From Rotaria macrura (Eukaryota; Rotifera; Eurotatoria; Philodinida; Philodinidae): a stretch of 64,000 bases of DNA. Positions 1 to 11,934 of the stretch are shown in pieces. A program made the translations under genes and the position numbers. Every line of letters starts with the position of its first letter. The first letter of the stretch is position 1. The notes under the pieces were generated by a model. That model was not told the origin of the DNA. It searched no databases and saw only the letters and a program-made list of their open reading frames with translations. The DNA lies in NCBI GenBank assembly GCA_900239685.1, contig OENT01000041.1:186001-250000 (forward strand), given 5' to 3'.

Positions 1-470
1 ACAACAATACTGTTGTCATGTAATCTGTTTACGTGTGGTACACGTATTCTACGTAGTTTTTCATTTTTATTATTTAATGTATTTACAGTTCGTATGCCTT
101 CAAATGAACGAAGTTGGACTCGTAGTATTCGTAATCACTGAACTAGAAGAGTCAATCTACAGAATGTTTTTTTTTTGTATTTTTTCTTCATAACGATATT
201 TCTATGAAAGCGTTTATTCATATGGAAAAGACTATTTTATCGAATTAAGCACGAATTTTCGTTCAATTTTTCTGTACAGAACATGATACTATGTAAAATT
301 TTATAATATATATGTGATCAATTAAAATTAAGATTCATGCGCTTTGTAACTGCTTGAAAGATATTGCTATGAACAGAATTATTCAAATAAAAACGATGAA
401 TTTCATACATTCCCTCAAGAATATCAAATTATCTTTTTCATATTTTGCAATAATGATATTCCATATTCAG
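1..470. other. intron or 5' region of the ZRSR2-like gene
   Basis: No exon could be supported here. The reading frame running into the first listed exon begins in AT-rich sequence ending in a good acceptor (CCATATTCAG, 461-470), so at least the last part is intron. The missing N-terminal coding exons are not visible and are probably left of the window. Confidence 0.5.
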
Positions 471-1792
471 GAATTATCCTTGTCAAAGATCAATTCTCCA
501 GCACATAATCCATTTCAATCAATTTCAATACCAACGGGTCCAAGTATTGAACGTCCTATTTGTTCGTTCTATTTAAAAACCGGTGTTTGTCGTTATAACG
601 AACGGTTCGTTTAATAGTTCGTATTTTTATTTCCAATCATATTTCTTTTTCTTGTGTATTCTATAGTTGTCACCGTACGCATAATAAACCAAGCATAACT
701 AATACTCTATTAGCTGTAAATATGTATTCGAATTTCGAAATGCAATACGGTTTAGATGATGAATATGATCTAGGTAGATAAGAATCAGTTAAGTTTGTAA
801 ACAATAGTTAAATATATGTATGTTTCATTTTTCAGACATTGGCTTAGAATTTGAAGATTCAGAACGATATGAAAATTTTAAAGACTTTTATTATGATGTT
901 TTACCTGAATTTGAACGATTTGGTCGCGTACTTGTGTTTAAAGTATGTTCAAATTCTGAAATACATTTACGTGGAAATGTTTATGTACAATATGAGACGT
1001 AAGAAAAGTTTGTTCATAATATTTTCAATTGTGTTATTCAGTCATTTATATATGATATAGAGATTATGAAGCCATGAAAGCTTACAAAGCACTGAATACA
1101 CGATATTATGCTGGCAGAATGGTTCAATGTGAATTTGTAAATATTACAAGTTGGTCAGCAGCAATTTGTGGTAAAAATTCTTTTTTAAATTTTGTCATAC
1201 TAGCAAACGTTGGATTTTCAGGCATCACTATTTAAGTATCGAGTTTGATACATTATTAGAACGGTATCTAAACTAAAAATTTTCTTTCGTAATCATGATA
1301 AGATTTCATAGTCTTTCGCTAGCAAATCAAATACTTCATCTAATCGAAGAACATAAGTACTATTCTTATTACAGTCATTCAAAACTTGCAATGTGAATTG
1401 AAGTTATTCTTTACTACAAAAACTAATGTAGCTGAACGACATCTGTATGATTTTCTTTTCGTGACCTAGATTTTTACATAGATTATTGCATTTAATATAT
1501 ATTTCACAGAGACAAGTTTGAATCATTACGATTTGAATAGATCTCGTGAGAACACTGTGCGCTGGTTTGAACTTCTACTATGAAGAATGTACACTACAAT
1601 AGATAGTCGTTTTTGTTTTTCTTTCTAGGTTTGTCGAAATATGGTAAATGTCCAAAAGGTCGTCATTGTAATTATCTACATGTATTTCGAAATCCATCAT
1701 CGAATTCTAAAGAATCTAGTCGAAAACGTAGACGTTCAAAATCTTCTGACCATTCAAATAAAAAGAAAAAGAAATCACATCGTAGATCATGA
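471..1792 (+). CDS. ZRSR2: ZRSR2/U2AF35-related splicing factor, 3' part (5 exons)
   Basis: U2AF35-related protein that helps recognise 3' splice sites, chiefly in the minor spliceosome. Exons 471-604, 667-773, 836-998, 1061-1170 and 1629-1792 join in phase to 225 residues plus stop. Two CCCH zinc fingers flank an RRM-like UHM: the first reads C-x8-C-x5-C-x3-H (starting ICSFYLKTGVCR), the second C-x7-C-x5-C-x3-H (CPKGRHCNYLH). Between them FYYDVLPEFERFGRV and LRGNVYVQYET match the ZRSR family closely. The C-terminus is a short Arg/Ser/Lys-rich tail, much shorter than the long RS tail of vertebrate ZRSR2. The first listed exon starts in phase 0 after a good acceptor, so the N-terminal part lies in one or more exons to the left, probably outside the window. 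Family identification is strong; the exact orthologue within ZRSR1/2 is less certain. Confidence 0.88.
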
Positions 1793-1852
1793 TTTATATT
1801 TATTTCATTCTAGTTTTTAGATATATTTATATACATAAAATTTCTTTACAAC
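1793..1852 (+). promoter_or_regulatory. 60-base gap between ZRSR2-like stop and CNOT10 ATG
   Basis: The gap carries T-rich tracts each followed by AG (TTCATTCTAG at about 1805-1814 and TTTTTAG just after), the look of a 3' splice acceptor without an upstream donor in the gene. It is too short for an ordinary polyadenylation site plus an independent promoter, so it could be a spliced-leader acceptor in a two-gene transcript. This is inference from spacing and motif only. Confidence 0.4.
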
Positions 1853-4800
1853 ATGATGAGTGAAGACAATAATACAACGATGAATAATAATAATAATAAT
1901 AGTGAACAATGTTCAATATTTTCTGAGCAAGATAAAGAATTAGCTAATAAAGCGAAACAAGAATATGAAGGAAGACAATACGATGGTTTGCATTTTCTTT
2001 TCCTTTTGTTTAAATTGAGAATAACTTGTGTATCTATATGTTTTTTCTTCTTTTAGTTTGCCTGAAAACATTACAAAAAATTCTTGAATCATGTCCAGAT
2101 GATCCAAAAGTTTTATTTAATGTTGCATTAGCCGAATATGCAATGTCAAGCTTTCAAAAAACTGATGTATTTAAATTACAACTTCATAGAATAGCTGAAA
2201 AAGTAATATCATATTTTTTTTTCTGTTTCACTTCATAGTTTTTATTCAAAGATTCATACTGATTGACATCAGAAATAATTCTCATCTTAGATAAACGACA
2301 ATTATCTACTTTGAATCATAGCACTACAAATGATCTCTAGTTTATTGATGAAGAATTCCAGAATAAATCTTGGCCAATGGGATAGGACGCCTGTTCTCTT
2401 TTGACATTTTCTGTATCTTTGATCTGTTCTTGACTATGAGTTTAGCATCTGTATTTTTAACCTATATCAAGAACTTTCAATGATTGACTAGCACAAGAAT
2501 TTATGCTAATGTACTAAAATCCTTTTTTTCATTATTGGCATCGAAAGGAAAATGAATTTTTTCGGGTTGCATCTATCTCGATCGAAAAAGATTTCATGCA
2601 TTAGGATTTATTTGATTCTTTTTTAATAAAAAAAAATGAAATCTATGAATGAAAATCATAAGAAAAGAAGAATTGGATCGTCATATTCATTGCAGAATCA
2701 TGATCAGATGAATGTCAACGGCTAACAGAAGATGTGTATCGGTTTTACAAAAAGAAAAATGGATAGATAATTAGTGAGAATGACAAAAATGGCATAAAGT
2801 TCCTGTATTGTTGATATAGATGTGACTCAAATTGTTTACTTCAAGTTTTTTTTCAATGTAGTAAAAACTAAAAAGAATTAGCCTACGTTACTACAAAGAG
2901 TTCGAAAGAAAATGTTCAAAACTTGTTCATTGTATGAAATAGACAAACAATGCAATAAGATTAGTTATTCTTTGAGTAATCTTATCAGTCACCATATTTT
3001 TATCTGGCAAAAAATAAAAATTATCAATGTACAAAAGCCTAAAATAAAAATGCAATGTTGATTATAGATAATTGTCGGATTCGCAGCAAGATTGATAGAT
3101 GAAATAGAGACATGAGACTAAAAGAATCTTGAGAAAGAATTACACGTGAATGTTTCATAATTGAAGCCCCCCCCCCCTCGCCCACCCTGAAATATTAATT
3201 CTGGTCCGATTTTTCAATTTTTTGATTTCTAGTGCGTCTGATAGAGCATGATGTCAGCTGTCGAGTGCACTATAACTTATTCATTTATGAATTCGTTTCA
3301 TGGTGAAAAACTGCTTTTTTTCAGAGCACACTATTCACTGAGGAAATGCTTGTTTGACAACTATTATTACCGATGAGTTTTGAATCTCTTTGGCGATATA
3401 TCGGATTGACTTTAAAATATATTTATTGTAAATACATAAAAAACTCGTTTAAAAAACTTCATTCTGAAAAAAGCTTTGAAAATCATTGCGGAAAATTATT
3501 TTGCGCTTTTCTCAACATGTAGTTTTCTGCTATGTCATTTTTGTATTTCCCAAATTTCTCCACCATTTTTTATGATATAGAGTTCGGGTTGGTTTTAAAT
3601 TATAGCTATGACATGCTACTTCAACTTAACACAGTCGAATTTTATGATTAAATGATCTTTGTTTTCGAATATCGAAATTTTTTACGTTGAGCAGCATTAG
3701 ATTCTCAATTTTTTCACTACATGCTTCCATTAAAAAATTGAGAAATAAAATTGGATATTCGGTCTCTGTTAAGTTGTAGTGGCAGGTCATAGCTATATTT
3801 TAAAACCAATCCGAACTCGACAGTATTTGTAATGAGGAAGAAATATGAGAAATGCCGACACCCGTACTTTACACCATGAATCCGCAATAAATGGCCAGAG
3901 ACTGAATATTTTGGACTCAAAATTTTACCGTCAGATACCTAGCAGTGGACATGTGTTCGATGAAAATTTCAGCAAGATTCGATGATCAGAAGCGAAAATG
4001 AAAATTAAGGCGGGATGGTGAGGCTTGAAATAAATTTATCGACAAAGGATAAGAACACATTCACTAGCCCTTGTCTCTAAACATGCGTCGAATGCTAGTA
4101 ACATTTCTATGTGGAAATTTGTTCTGTTCAGGGCTATCACAGTTCGCTTTCATGTGGCTTTCGTTCGTGACGTATGCAAATTCATTTCAAAATCCATTTT
4201 TCGAAGCCTTCACATTTCTAATCACTTGTTCATGAGCTTTGATTTTGATGTGTAGCAAGTCACTAACGATTCCAGGCAGCGTGAATTTTGCGAGAACTCG
4301 GGAACCCATAGCTATGTGACATAAACTGAAATCAAAGTCATATCTAGAAGCTTAAAGATGGTCAAAGCCTATGGAAAAAAACTTTTCAAGCCGGTTTCTG
4401 TTCCTAGGAACTCAGAGCTAAATTAATTCATATCTGTACTTCCTTGAAGTTAAAACCATAGGATTCTATTTGTTTTCTTAGACTGACATCATGTTCCTTG
4501 TTCCCAAGAACCAGAGTCCGGTCTGCGTTCGCGAGAAACTGGGAGTCCATGTGAAAATTTTTTTCGATATATTTTTACCATCAGTAAGCCTCGAGATATG
4601 ACATCTATTTCAATTTGTGATAATCAAAAAAAACATGAACTTTATATATACTGTAGAACGAAGTGAAAATTAAATGTTGATATTTTTCTTAAATTTAGCT
4701 TCATTGCTCATTGGACAAGGTGAATACATTAGAGGAGCCGGATCAGTGTACATTATTTTATAATATGTCTGTTCTTCTGTATCATATGCGTCAATATCAA

Positions 4801-7800
4801 TCAGCTCTATTAATTGTTGAAAAACTCTTTCGATTTATTGGACAAATCGGTAAAGGTTATCATTAATCAAACAATATACGCAGCATTTCGTTTTGTTTTT
4901 TCGTTTCAATTTTAGATGAAATTCTTTCATGGAAAATTTGTCTTCTTCTATGTGAATTAGATTTATGTACATTTCAGGTATGAACTATTTTATATTATGT
5001 TTTTTCATATTTGATAGCAGTTTTCTTTCTCTATAGCCAGAAAATGCGCTTGCAACAGTGATACACCTTGAAAAATTACTCAGTGAACGTGTCATTTCGC
5101 CAACAAACGGTCTTTCACATAGTCCTAATATGCTGAATGACAATCTTGAAATTCTTAAATCAAAAATTAGTTTGGTCAGTTTATCTTTCTTTCTTTTAAC
5201 TTGTATATGTAATACACAGTGTTTTATTTTTTCTAGTACAAAATTCGTTGTCTACTTATGCTTAAATCATTACGTACATGTAAAAAAGAGTTGAAACAAC
5301 TACAAAATACAAATATTGTAATTCAATAGAATGAATTCTATTCGTGTTGATTGAATAATGTCTGTCTTTTTCTTACAGTCATCAACAAGTGTGACCTATG
5401 CACGTGCAAATTTTGAATATTTCAAAGAAAATCACATTCGAGCCTTGAAAATTCTAACTAATAATCAACAAACAAATTCATCCATGATATCACTTCAGAC
5501 GAATTCATCACATTGTTTTTATAATAATCTTTCATGTATACATTTTCATTTACACAAATCAGCCTTTGGATTATTCTATATGCGTCGTGCATTAGCCGAA
5601 AATAATCGTTTACTTATCGAAAATTTGAACAGCAATGATAAACAACTAATTATTCATAATATTAATCGTAAATATGAAATTTTATATAATCTCGGTATAC
5701 AACTATTATTTAAACATCAACCATTGCCAGCATTTGAATGTTTAATTGATGTTATACATATTTATTCAAATAATATACGTTTATGGTTACGTTTAGCCGA
5801 ATGTTGTATTATGATATATCGCTCATCGAATGAAGATATATTTAAATTAGAAGAGAAATTAAAATGCGTTTTACAATCGATCGGAACTGGTTTTCATCAT
5901 AAACTCATTCTAGGAAATTGTAATACATCAACATCATCAAAAAAATCGACATCAACTAATGGCAATGAAAACTGTTCAATGGAATTTGCTCTATTTTGTT
6001 TAAAAAATGCCTTAGCATCATTGCCAACAATAACTGAAGCTGATATACAGTAAGATATGAGCGATGTTTAATCATAAAATTCTTTTCTGAATATGGTCAT
6101 CGAATGCTAATGTCGATAGATAAAAATTCATGGAATCTAATACCTACGGCTTCTAATGAACCCGTATAGTTGAGAAACCATCGAACATCTAGATAGTTCA
6201 TCAAACCAGTTCGTATTGAATATTGAGCACTGTAGGAAACAATCGTATATTCAGTTTGTATTAAAACATTGATCATACACAACCAAGTCTGTTTATTTCA
6301 GACGTTTTTATATGATTTATTTTTTGTTGATCAAATGGGTTGAATTTTTTATTTTTTTGTATCGGTAGACATATGGGTTTATTTTCTCTCTCCGGTATTC
6401 TCTTCAAAGTTAATGAATCATAAGCATAAACTAAGTAATTGCATGATTGTTACAGTTAACTATTTACAATTATTAGCAATAGCAGAGATGATAAAAATGA
6501 GACTCTGAATATTCTTATTACAAATTTGTTACATATATTTTTAACTGCTTTCATTGTAACTATAACACAAACAGTAAGTTTCCCGTAATTACTGATACTC
6601 GGCTCATCATCTACTTATCATATGAGAAGAAACAATTTGAACAACATGAGCTACATGAATGATGAAATTTTCAGCAAAGATCATATTCTTGTAAATTTAA
6701 TTATTGAGAGATTCTCGAGTATGATAAATATTGTTTTCAAACTAGTCTTCTATTGATCGGAGCATACTTACAAGTTTGTCTATTCACCTCTACTGTCATT
6801 TTGTCAGAGCAGTCTCAAGAGTTCTGTAATCAACGATAGTATGTGCTATAAATTTTGCTAAAGTCCCATCGTCAATAACCCATGTGTACTTTTTGTAAAC
6901 ACAAAACTAATTAGTTTTCGTTTTATTTCACGAAAAAATTTTACTTATAGAAAAGAAGAATCAAAATTATATCCAGCACCACCCGGAAATCCGATGCGTA
7001 TAGGTGATATGATTGCATTGAAATGTTCAATATTAACTGCTGCTGCCTATGTATCATTATGTTTGAATGATTTTGTTTCGGCTAAAAACTATTCAACTAG
7101 TCTATTAGATGAACCGCGAGCTTCATCCGGACATAAGTTAGTAAACATCATGTTCATAAAATTAGTTTTCATATCATTTATTGTATTCAACAGATATCTT
7201 GCTCGATTATATTTATCTGAAAGTTTATTAGCAATGAATAAAATTGAATTAGCACTCAATCAACTTGATGCTGAAATAATTAAAAATGAAAATGATCTGT
7301 CATTTAAAATGCCTATTACCACAATAGATAAAGGTAAAGAAGGAATATCATTTAATTGATATTTTATAGTTTACTTCTTACTATAGAAGAGAAACCTGAT
7401 ACACCTGAAACAACACCACCAATATCAAAAGGTAAAACAAACCAAATTATTAAATTCATCATCAATTGAATAAATTAAATTTTCATGAATTTAATATAAA
7501 AAAAACAAAAGAAAGCGATACAAACACATTAATTAAATCGATGTTAACAAAGTTTAGAATACTCTCAACTTGATGAAATCTATAAAATAGACCAGATTAC
7601 ATGCATAAACATGTAGAATTACTTCTATAGCGATGTTTTATTTAAAAAATGTACTCATTTGAAACAGTTAACTTATTGTTACACATTGTTCAACGCTCTA
7701 TCAGATAGTAGTAGTCAGTCAACATCAGATACTAAAACAAGTCAATGATACTTTGAATTCTTTCAAATTAATATGGAAAATCTTTGTCACATTAATTTTT

Positions 7801-8275
7801 CAGTTTTTTTTATACATATTGAAGTACGCATCCATTATTTCTTTAGCAGATTTAGTCACTTGGCTACCCAGAGATGCACGTGTTGGACAAGCTATTGTAT
7901 ACTATAATATTGCTGCCATTTATGCCATAACAAATGATGTTGAAAAAGCTTTCAAACATTTCAATTTGGTTTGATAGATTTTTTTTTCTTTCTCATTAAC
8001 GATCTAATCGGACAGTATTCTATTTAGTTTGTTAATTTGTTTGGCAAGACACAACCAGCTCATTCATTTCAATTAAAATTCTATTTAGATTTACTCGATG
8101 GTATATAGAATGAATTATTTTCATATAATTGAATTCATTTTCGTCTCGTTTCTTTGTAGGTAATCGTCATCGTCTACAAATTTTATTAAAAGAAAATTTT
8201 GGACATTTAACATCGAATAAATCTTTTGTTGCATTTCCAACTCTTACAAATATACTATCAAACAATAATTCGTAA
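1853..8275 (+). CDS. CNOT10: CCR4-NOT complex subunit 10 (14 exons)
   Basis: TPR-repeat scaffold subunit of the CCR4-NOT deadenylase, acting in cytoplasmic mRNA decay with CNOT11. Exons: 1853-1985, 2057-2202, 4699-4849, 4916-4977, 5037-5174, 5237-5317, 5379-6049, 6951-7136, 7194-7333, 7387-7431, 7705-7740, 7847-7968, 8028-8100, 8160-8275. All junctions keep phase and give 699 residues (human about 744). Diagnostic stretches are YEILYNLGIQLLF, PLPAFECLIDVIHIY, RLWLRLAECC and CLKNALASLP, all in the large seventh exon. The N-terminus is Asn-rich; two adjacent ATG codons (1853, 1856) could start it. Exons 10 and 11 are short and poorly conserved, so they are the least certain part. Intron 2 is 2.5 kb, far above its neighbours, and holds an inverted-repeat insertion. 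It follows the ZRSR2-like stop by only 60 bases. Confidence 0.93.
3160..4040. repeat. diverged inverted-repeat element inside CNOT10 intron 2
   Basis: The ends look like degraded terminal inverted repeats: GAAGCC followed by a C run and CTCGCCCACCC near 3164-3186, against AGGCGGGATGGTGAGGCTT near 4008-4026. A stronger inner pair lies at about 3582-3630 and 3770-3822: the left arm runs from AGTTCGGGTTGGTTTTAAAT to ACTTCAACTTAAC, and the right arm is its near reverse complement (GTTAAGTTGTAGTGG to CCAATCCGAACT). Homology appears to continue outward from the inner pair at lower identity. It looks like an old non-autonomous foldback element. A 67-codon minus-strand ORF inside it has no family resemblance. 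Confidence 0.55.
4260..4560. repeat. degenerate direct repeats in CNOT10 intron 2
   Basis: Several related short blocks recur in this part of the intron: GCGAGAACTCGGGAACCCAT near 4288, TTCCTAGGAACTCAGAGC near 4403, TTCCCAAGAACCAGAGTCC near 4500 and GCGAGAAACTGGGAGTCCAT near 4533. They look like decayed copies of one unit. No coding potential is seen. Confidence 0.35.
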
Positions 8276-9540
8276 AATTCGATAATTTATCGATTTCATA
8301 TAATGCAGAAAAACGAACATTTATCATCCTTTTCTTCTTCAGTTTTCTTCTTTTTCCCCCTGCTCGTTATGTTTATTGTTGTTGTGTTCATCTTTTCTTA
8401 AGGTTATCTTTTTGTTATTGCATATAGACGACTTGATTTCTCTTTATGATTTTTTTTTCTAAATAGAAAACAAATCGATATCAGTATACGATGCAATACA
8501 TATGCTAAACATGATCATATCCTCAGATAGATGAAGACAAACAAAATTTAGAGAGCATGTTCGAACCATCATACATTGAATTATATTAGTTTCAGGTTCG
8601 GTCAGCTTATTCTTGCACTCGCATGACTGAAGAAAACATGTAGCATGTGACCGTCACGTTTTATGCGAAAAAAATGATACAAAAAACAAAAGAAGAATGA
8701 TCTCGCATCTTTGAGAAAGTCATATGATGCTGTTTAGAAAGTTTCTCATTGACGACATCAGAACAACATTGGCTTGACTCAATGCTAAGAGACTTCACCA
8801 AATGATGATTCGGAAGGCAATGCTCGATACTTTGAACTCTACTAGAAAACAATACTATTGTTATTGATCTAATGCATATCTCGATGATTATAAAAAAAAG
8901 AGATTCTAATACGTAAAAAAGATAGTATATATACGACATACTATACTACTGTTATATAATACTCTTATGTCTTCGTGTATAGTTATCTTTTGTTGTTTTT
9001 ATCTTATGATAGTTTTCATTTATCTTCTATGATATGTTTTATAAATGAATTACTTGAAGAAACAAGAGCAATAGAAACGAAACTTATAAGTCATTGATAG
9101 GTGTCAGAGAATGAATAGACAAAAAAATATGAAGAGTTTATGCAACTCTGTACAAAGATAATATCAATATTTCTTTTTACTTTCTATTAAATGAATAGAT
9201 AAATATAAAGATGCATATTTATTTTTTTTTTGATTCACATCATTGCGTACATGCGTATACATTTTCTTTATAATTTAGAATACGAAGCCTACAAATGATT
9301 GGCAAGATAAAATCGTCTTGCTTTTTTTTTGTTGTTTTTTTTTGGAAACAGAAAACCAGCGACCATAATCACACGCAACAGCAAAAAAAAGGAAATCAAT
9401 GTAAACAGACCAAATAGTAATAAAAAGATCGAATACAATGGATATATGTATATATAGAGGTTTAGTTTTTTTTTGTAAATAAGCAAAAGAACACAAGCGA
9501 ACAAAGGACAACAAAGAGATTTACAGCGATACAAGACAAG

Positions 9541-9556
9541 AGAGAGAGAGAGAGAG
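9541..9556. repeat. GA dinucleotide microsatellite
   Basis: Eight AG units in the 3' region between CNOT10 and Rab5. Confidence 0.9.
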
Positions 9557-9831
9557 ATTAAACAATGAAAGAAAAATTAAACCGAAGGACGAATTTAAAT
9601 AGATAAATTAAATGTTGAGTTTGAGTGTATGCAAATCATCTGTTGTTTATTCTTTTCCTTAGGCGATCTAGCTTATATCACTGTGACAAAAAAAAACCAT
9701 GAGAACGAAAAGAATATTAATAGATTATATACAAAGAGAAATAATTTACGGCCAACAGGTGTCTTATTTGTATAAGTCTCTTCTTTGTTTTTTGACGAAT
9801 CGATTTTGTTCGTGAAGAGCGTCTGATCTTG

Positions 9832-9837
9832 TTTATT
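9832..9837 (-). terminator. candidate polyadenylation signal of RAB5
   Basis: AATAAA on the minus strand, 64 bases downstream of the Rab5 stop codon. In so AT-rich a genome the hexamer alone is weak evidence; its position is what supports it. Confidence 0.4.
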
Positions 9838-9900
9838 TTTTTGTATTTTTTGAAGTAGAAAATGGGAGAGAAGAGAAAAAAACGAAATAAAAAGATATCT

Positions 9901-10670
9901 TTACTTAGTACTACCAGTACAACATCCTCCGTCATTTCCGACTGGTCGCTGATTACCAGGTCGATCGACTGTTATCGATTGACCATCATTACCCCTTCGT
10001 CCACCAGACGTTGTGGATGAATCTTGATTTTTAGGTAATTTTTTTGCTATTGCCATAAATATATCATTAACATTCACAGCTGTCTTAGCTGATGTTTCCA
10101 TAAATATTAAACCATTTTCATCTGCATACGTTTGAGCGTCAGCAACTTCAATTTGACGTTTTGAAGCTAAATCAGCTTTGTTGCCAGCTAAAGCAATAAC
10201 TATATTTGGAGCAGCTTGACGTTGTAACTCTTTAACCCATACTTTAGCTCGGCTGAATGTATCTGCATTAGTTATATCGTAAACGACAATAGCTGCTTGA
10301 GCTCCACGATAATACATTGGTGCTAATGAATGATATCTGGAGAAGAAATAAGAACAATGATATAAGTTGAAATTTAAAACAGTATTGTCAGAGAATCAAC
10401 CTACCTTTCTTGACCAGCAGTATCCCATAGTTCAAGTTTAACTGTTGTATCATCAACGGATACAGTTTGTGTGAGAAAAGCTGCACCAATAGTCGATTCT
10501 TGATATTCATGAAATTGTCCTCGAACAAATCGAAGTACTAACGATGATTTACCAACGGCTGATTCACCCAATAGAACCATTTTAAATTGACATGTTCGTG
10601 CTGTTTGACCATTTGCTGATGAGCGGTTAGCATTAGCATTATTACTTGCTGGACGATTATTTGTACTCAT
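9901..10670 (-). CDS. RAB5: Rab5 small GTPase (2 exons)
   Basis: Early-endosome GTPase controlling vesicle docking and fusion. Exons 10405-10670 and 9901-10336 (read right to left) join in phase to 233 residues. All GTPase motifs are present: [10 protein letters not shown] (P-loop), the switch I segment [17 protein letters not shown] (split at the exon boundary), NKAD and ETSAKT. The switch I sequence and [15 protein letters not shown] are Rab5-specific in style. The N-terminus is a Ser/Asn/Ala-rich 25-residue leader. The C-terminus ends GGCCTGSTK, so the double cysteine for geranylgeranylation is followed by five residues instead of the usual two or so. The single intron (10337-10404) is 68 bases. 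It is divergent from the RING gene to its right. Confidence 0.96.
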
Positions 10671-11258
10671 TATAAATAAAAAAATATCGGCTTTGATTTT
10701 CTTTTAATGTTCGTGAACAACACAAAATCAAGGTTTTGGAAATAATGAATCTGAAAGAGAAAACAAAATCAAATAGAAATTATATGTCACGTCTTATCAA
10801 TCACACGTTGCTCATTGAGAAAAAAGAAATCATACGACGATGAGGGCGACATGACAGCCATGACAGGCGAATGCTCATATGCGTCTCTAGCGAAGTGATT
10901 CTTATCAGAATCATTTAGTGACATCTGACGACAATGAAGAAATGCATTTCAGAAACAAATTAACAAGCACATGAAGTTTAACAAACAGTTTCTTTAAAAC
11001 GTTAATCATTTGACATGGAAACTTACAACAACTAAAGATTGGATAAAATTTACATGCTCAAAAATTTGAGTCATATTGTTAGTCGCCAGAAAAGAAAAAA
11101 AAAGTCTATTGACAGACAGAAAGAGAGAAAGGGTGACGTGAGCCAGCTGATCTTTTCGTACGTCCATTACGATTATTTAAAAAAATATATATATGTGTGT
11201 GTGCATCTCGTAACCATCAGATTTCTATCTATTGTAGACAATAACTATTTCTCCTTCA
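10671..11258. promoter_or_regulatory. shared upstream region of RAB5 and the RNF11-like gene
   Basis: The two genes start 588 bases apart and point away from each other, so this segment should contain both promoters and 5' untranslated regions. I see no clear TATA box for either. A purine-rich block (about 11083-11130) and a short TATATATGTGTGTG tract (about 11186-11200) lie nearest the RING gene. Open frames on the plus strand here are not similar to any family. Confidence 0.4.
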
Positions 11259-11886
11259 ATGGGTAATTGTTGGCAAATGCCTGAAGATCATTCTGGTCTA
11301 CTTAATGTTCCTACTATCCAGTTCCCTCCTGTATCTACGTCACCAACAGCTCCTTCATCGAATTCAAATTCAGGTTCTATACAATCCGTTTCAACGATGT
11401 CTGTTACACATGTGCCTAAAGTAAACTAACGAATATACTATGCTTTTATCTTCTCATATACGTATTTAAACTAAATGCATATTGATTTTTAGTTAGTCAT
11501 ATTGAGTCGTTCATCGGCTGATCTCAATGTTATCAAAGCAGCTCAATGTCGAAATCTTGTTGAGCATTTACCATTAGTTACTTATAATGAAAAGACAATG
11601 AAACAAACCGAGTAAGTTTTATCAATCATTTTCTATGAGATTAATCCCATTCATGTTTTGTTAAATTGAAAATTTTATATTTTTCAGATGTGATATTTGT
11701 TTAATGGATTTTATGTCTAACGAACAAGTTCGACAGCTACCGTGCGATGGTGCACATGTATTTCATCCTTCGTGTATAGATAGTTGGTTAGAAAAAAGTT
11801 TAACATGTCCACATTGTTCAATAAATGTTGATGCTGTATTACTCCTAAAATTTATTCCAAATTTAAACAATCATGATGATGATTGA
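11259..11886 (+). CDS. RNF11: RNF11-like RING-H2 E3 ubiquitin ligase (3 exons)
   Basis: Small membrane-anchored RING protein; RNF11 acts in endosomal ubiquitin signalling. Exons 11259-11420, 11493-11611 and 11688-11886 give 159 residues (human RNF11 has 154). The start MGNC supplies a myristoylation glycine and a palmitoylation cysteine, as in RNF11. The RING reads C-x2-C-x14-C-x3-H-x2-H-x2-C-x10-C-x2-C in the last third, with LPCDGAHVFHPSC at its core. NLVEHLP before the RING and NVDAVLL after it align with QHLP and PVDAALL of RNF11. Two features differ: the loop between the third cysteine and first histidine has three residues instead of one, and the PPxY motif that lets RNF11 bind HECT ligases is missing from the Ser/Thr/Pro-rich N-terminal part. 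Confidence 0.85.
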
Positions 11887-11928
11887 TCATTTTTATTCAA
11901 TAGAACTTTTGCATAGTATAATTAAACT

Positions 11929-11934
11929 AATAAA
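11929..11934 (+). terminator. candidate polyadenylation signal of the RNF11-like gene
   Basis: AATAAA 43 bases after the stop codon. Plausible by position only. Confidence 0.4.

Larger units (their letters stand above)
8276..9900. other. convergent intergenic region CNOT10 / RAB5
   Basis: This stretch lies between two convergent genes and should hold both 3' untranslated regions. I see T-rich and A-rich tracts, a GA dinucleotide run at 9541-9556, and a TTTATT (AATAAA on the minus strand) at 9832-9837 that would serve Rab5. The open frames here are low-complexity Lys/Phe-rich chance frames. Confidence 0.5.

Noticed and set aside
3717..3920. 67-codon minus-strand frame in CNOT10 intron 2
   Set aside because: Lies within a diverged inverted-repeat element and resembles no protein.
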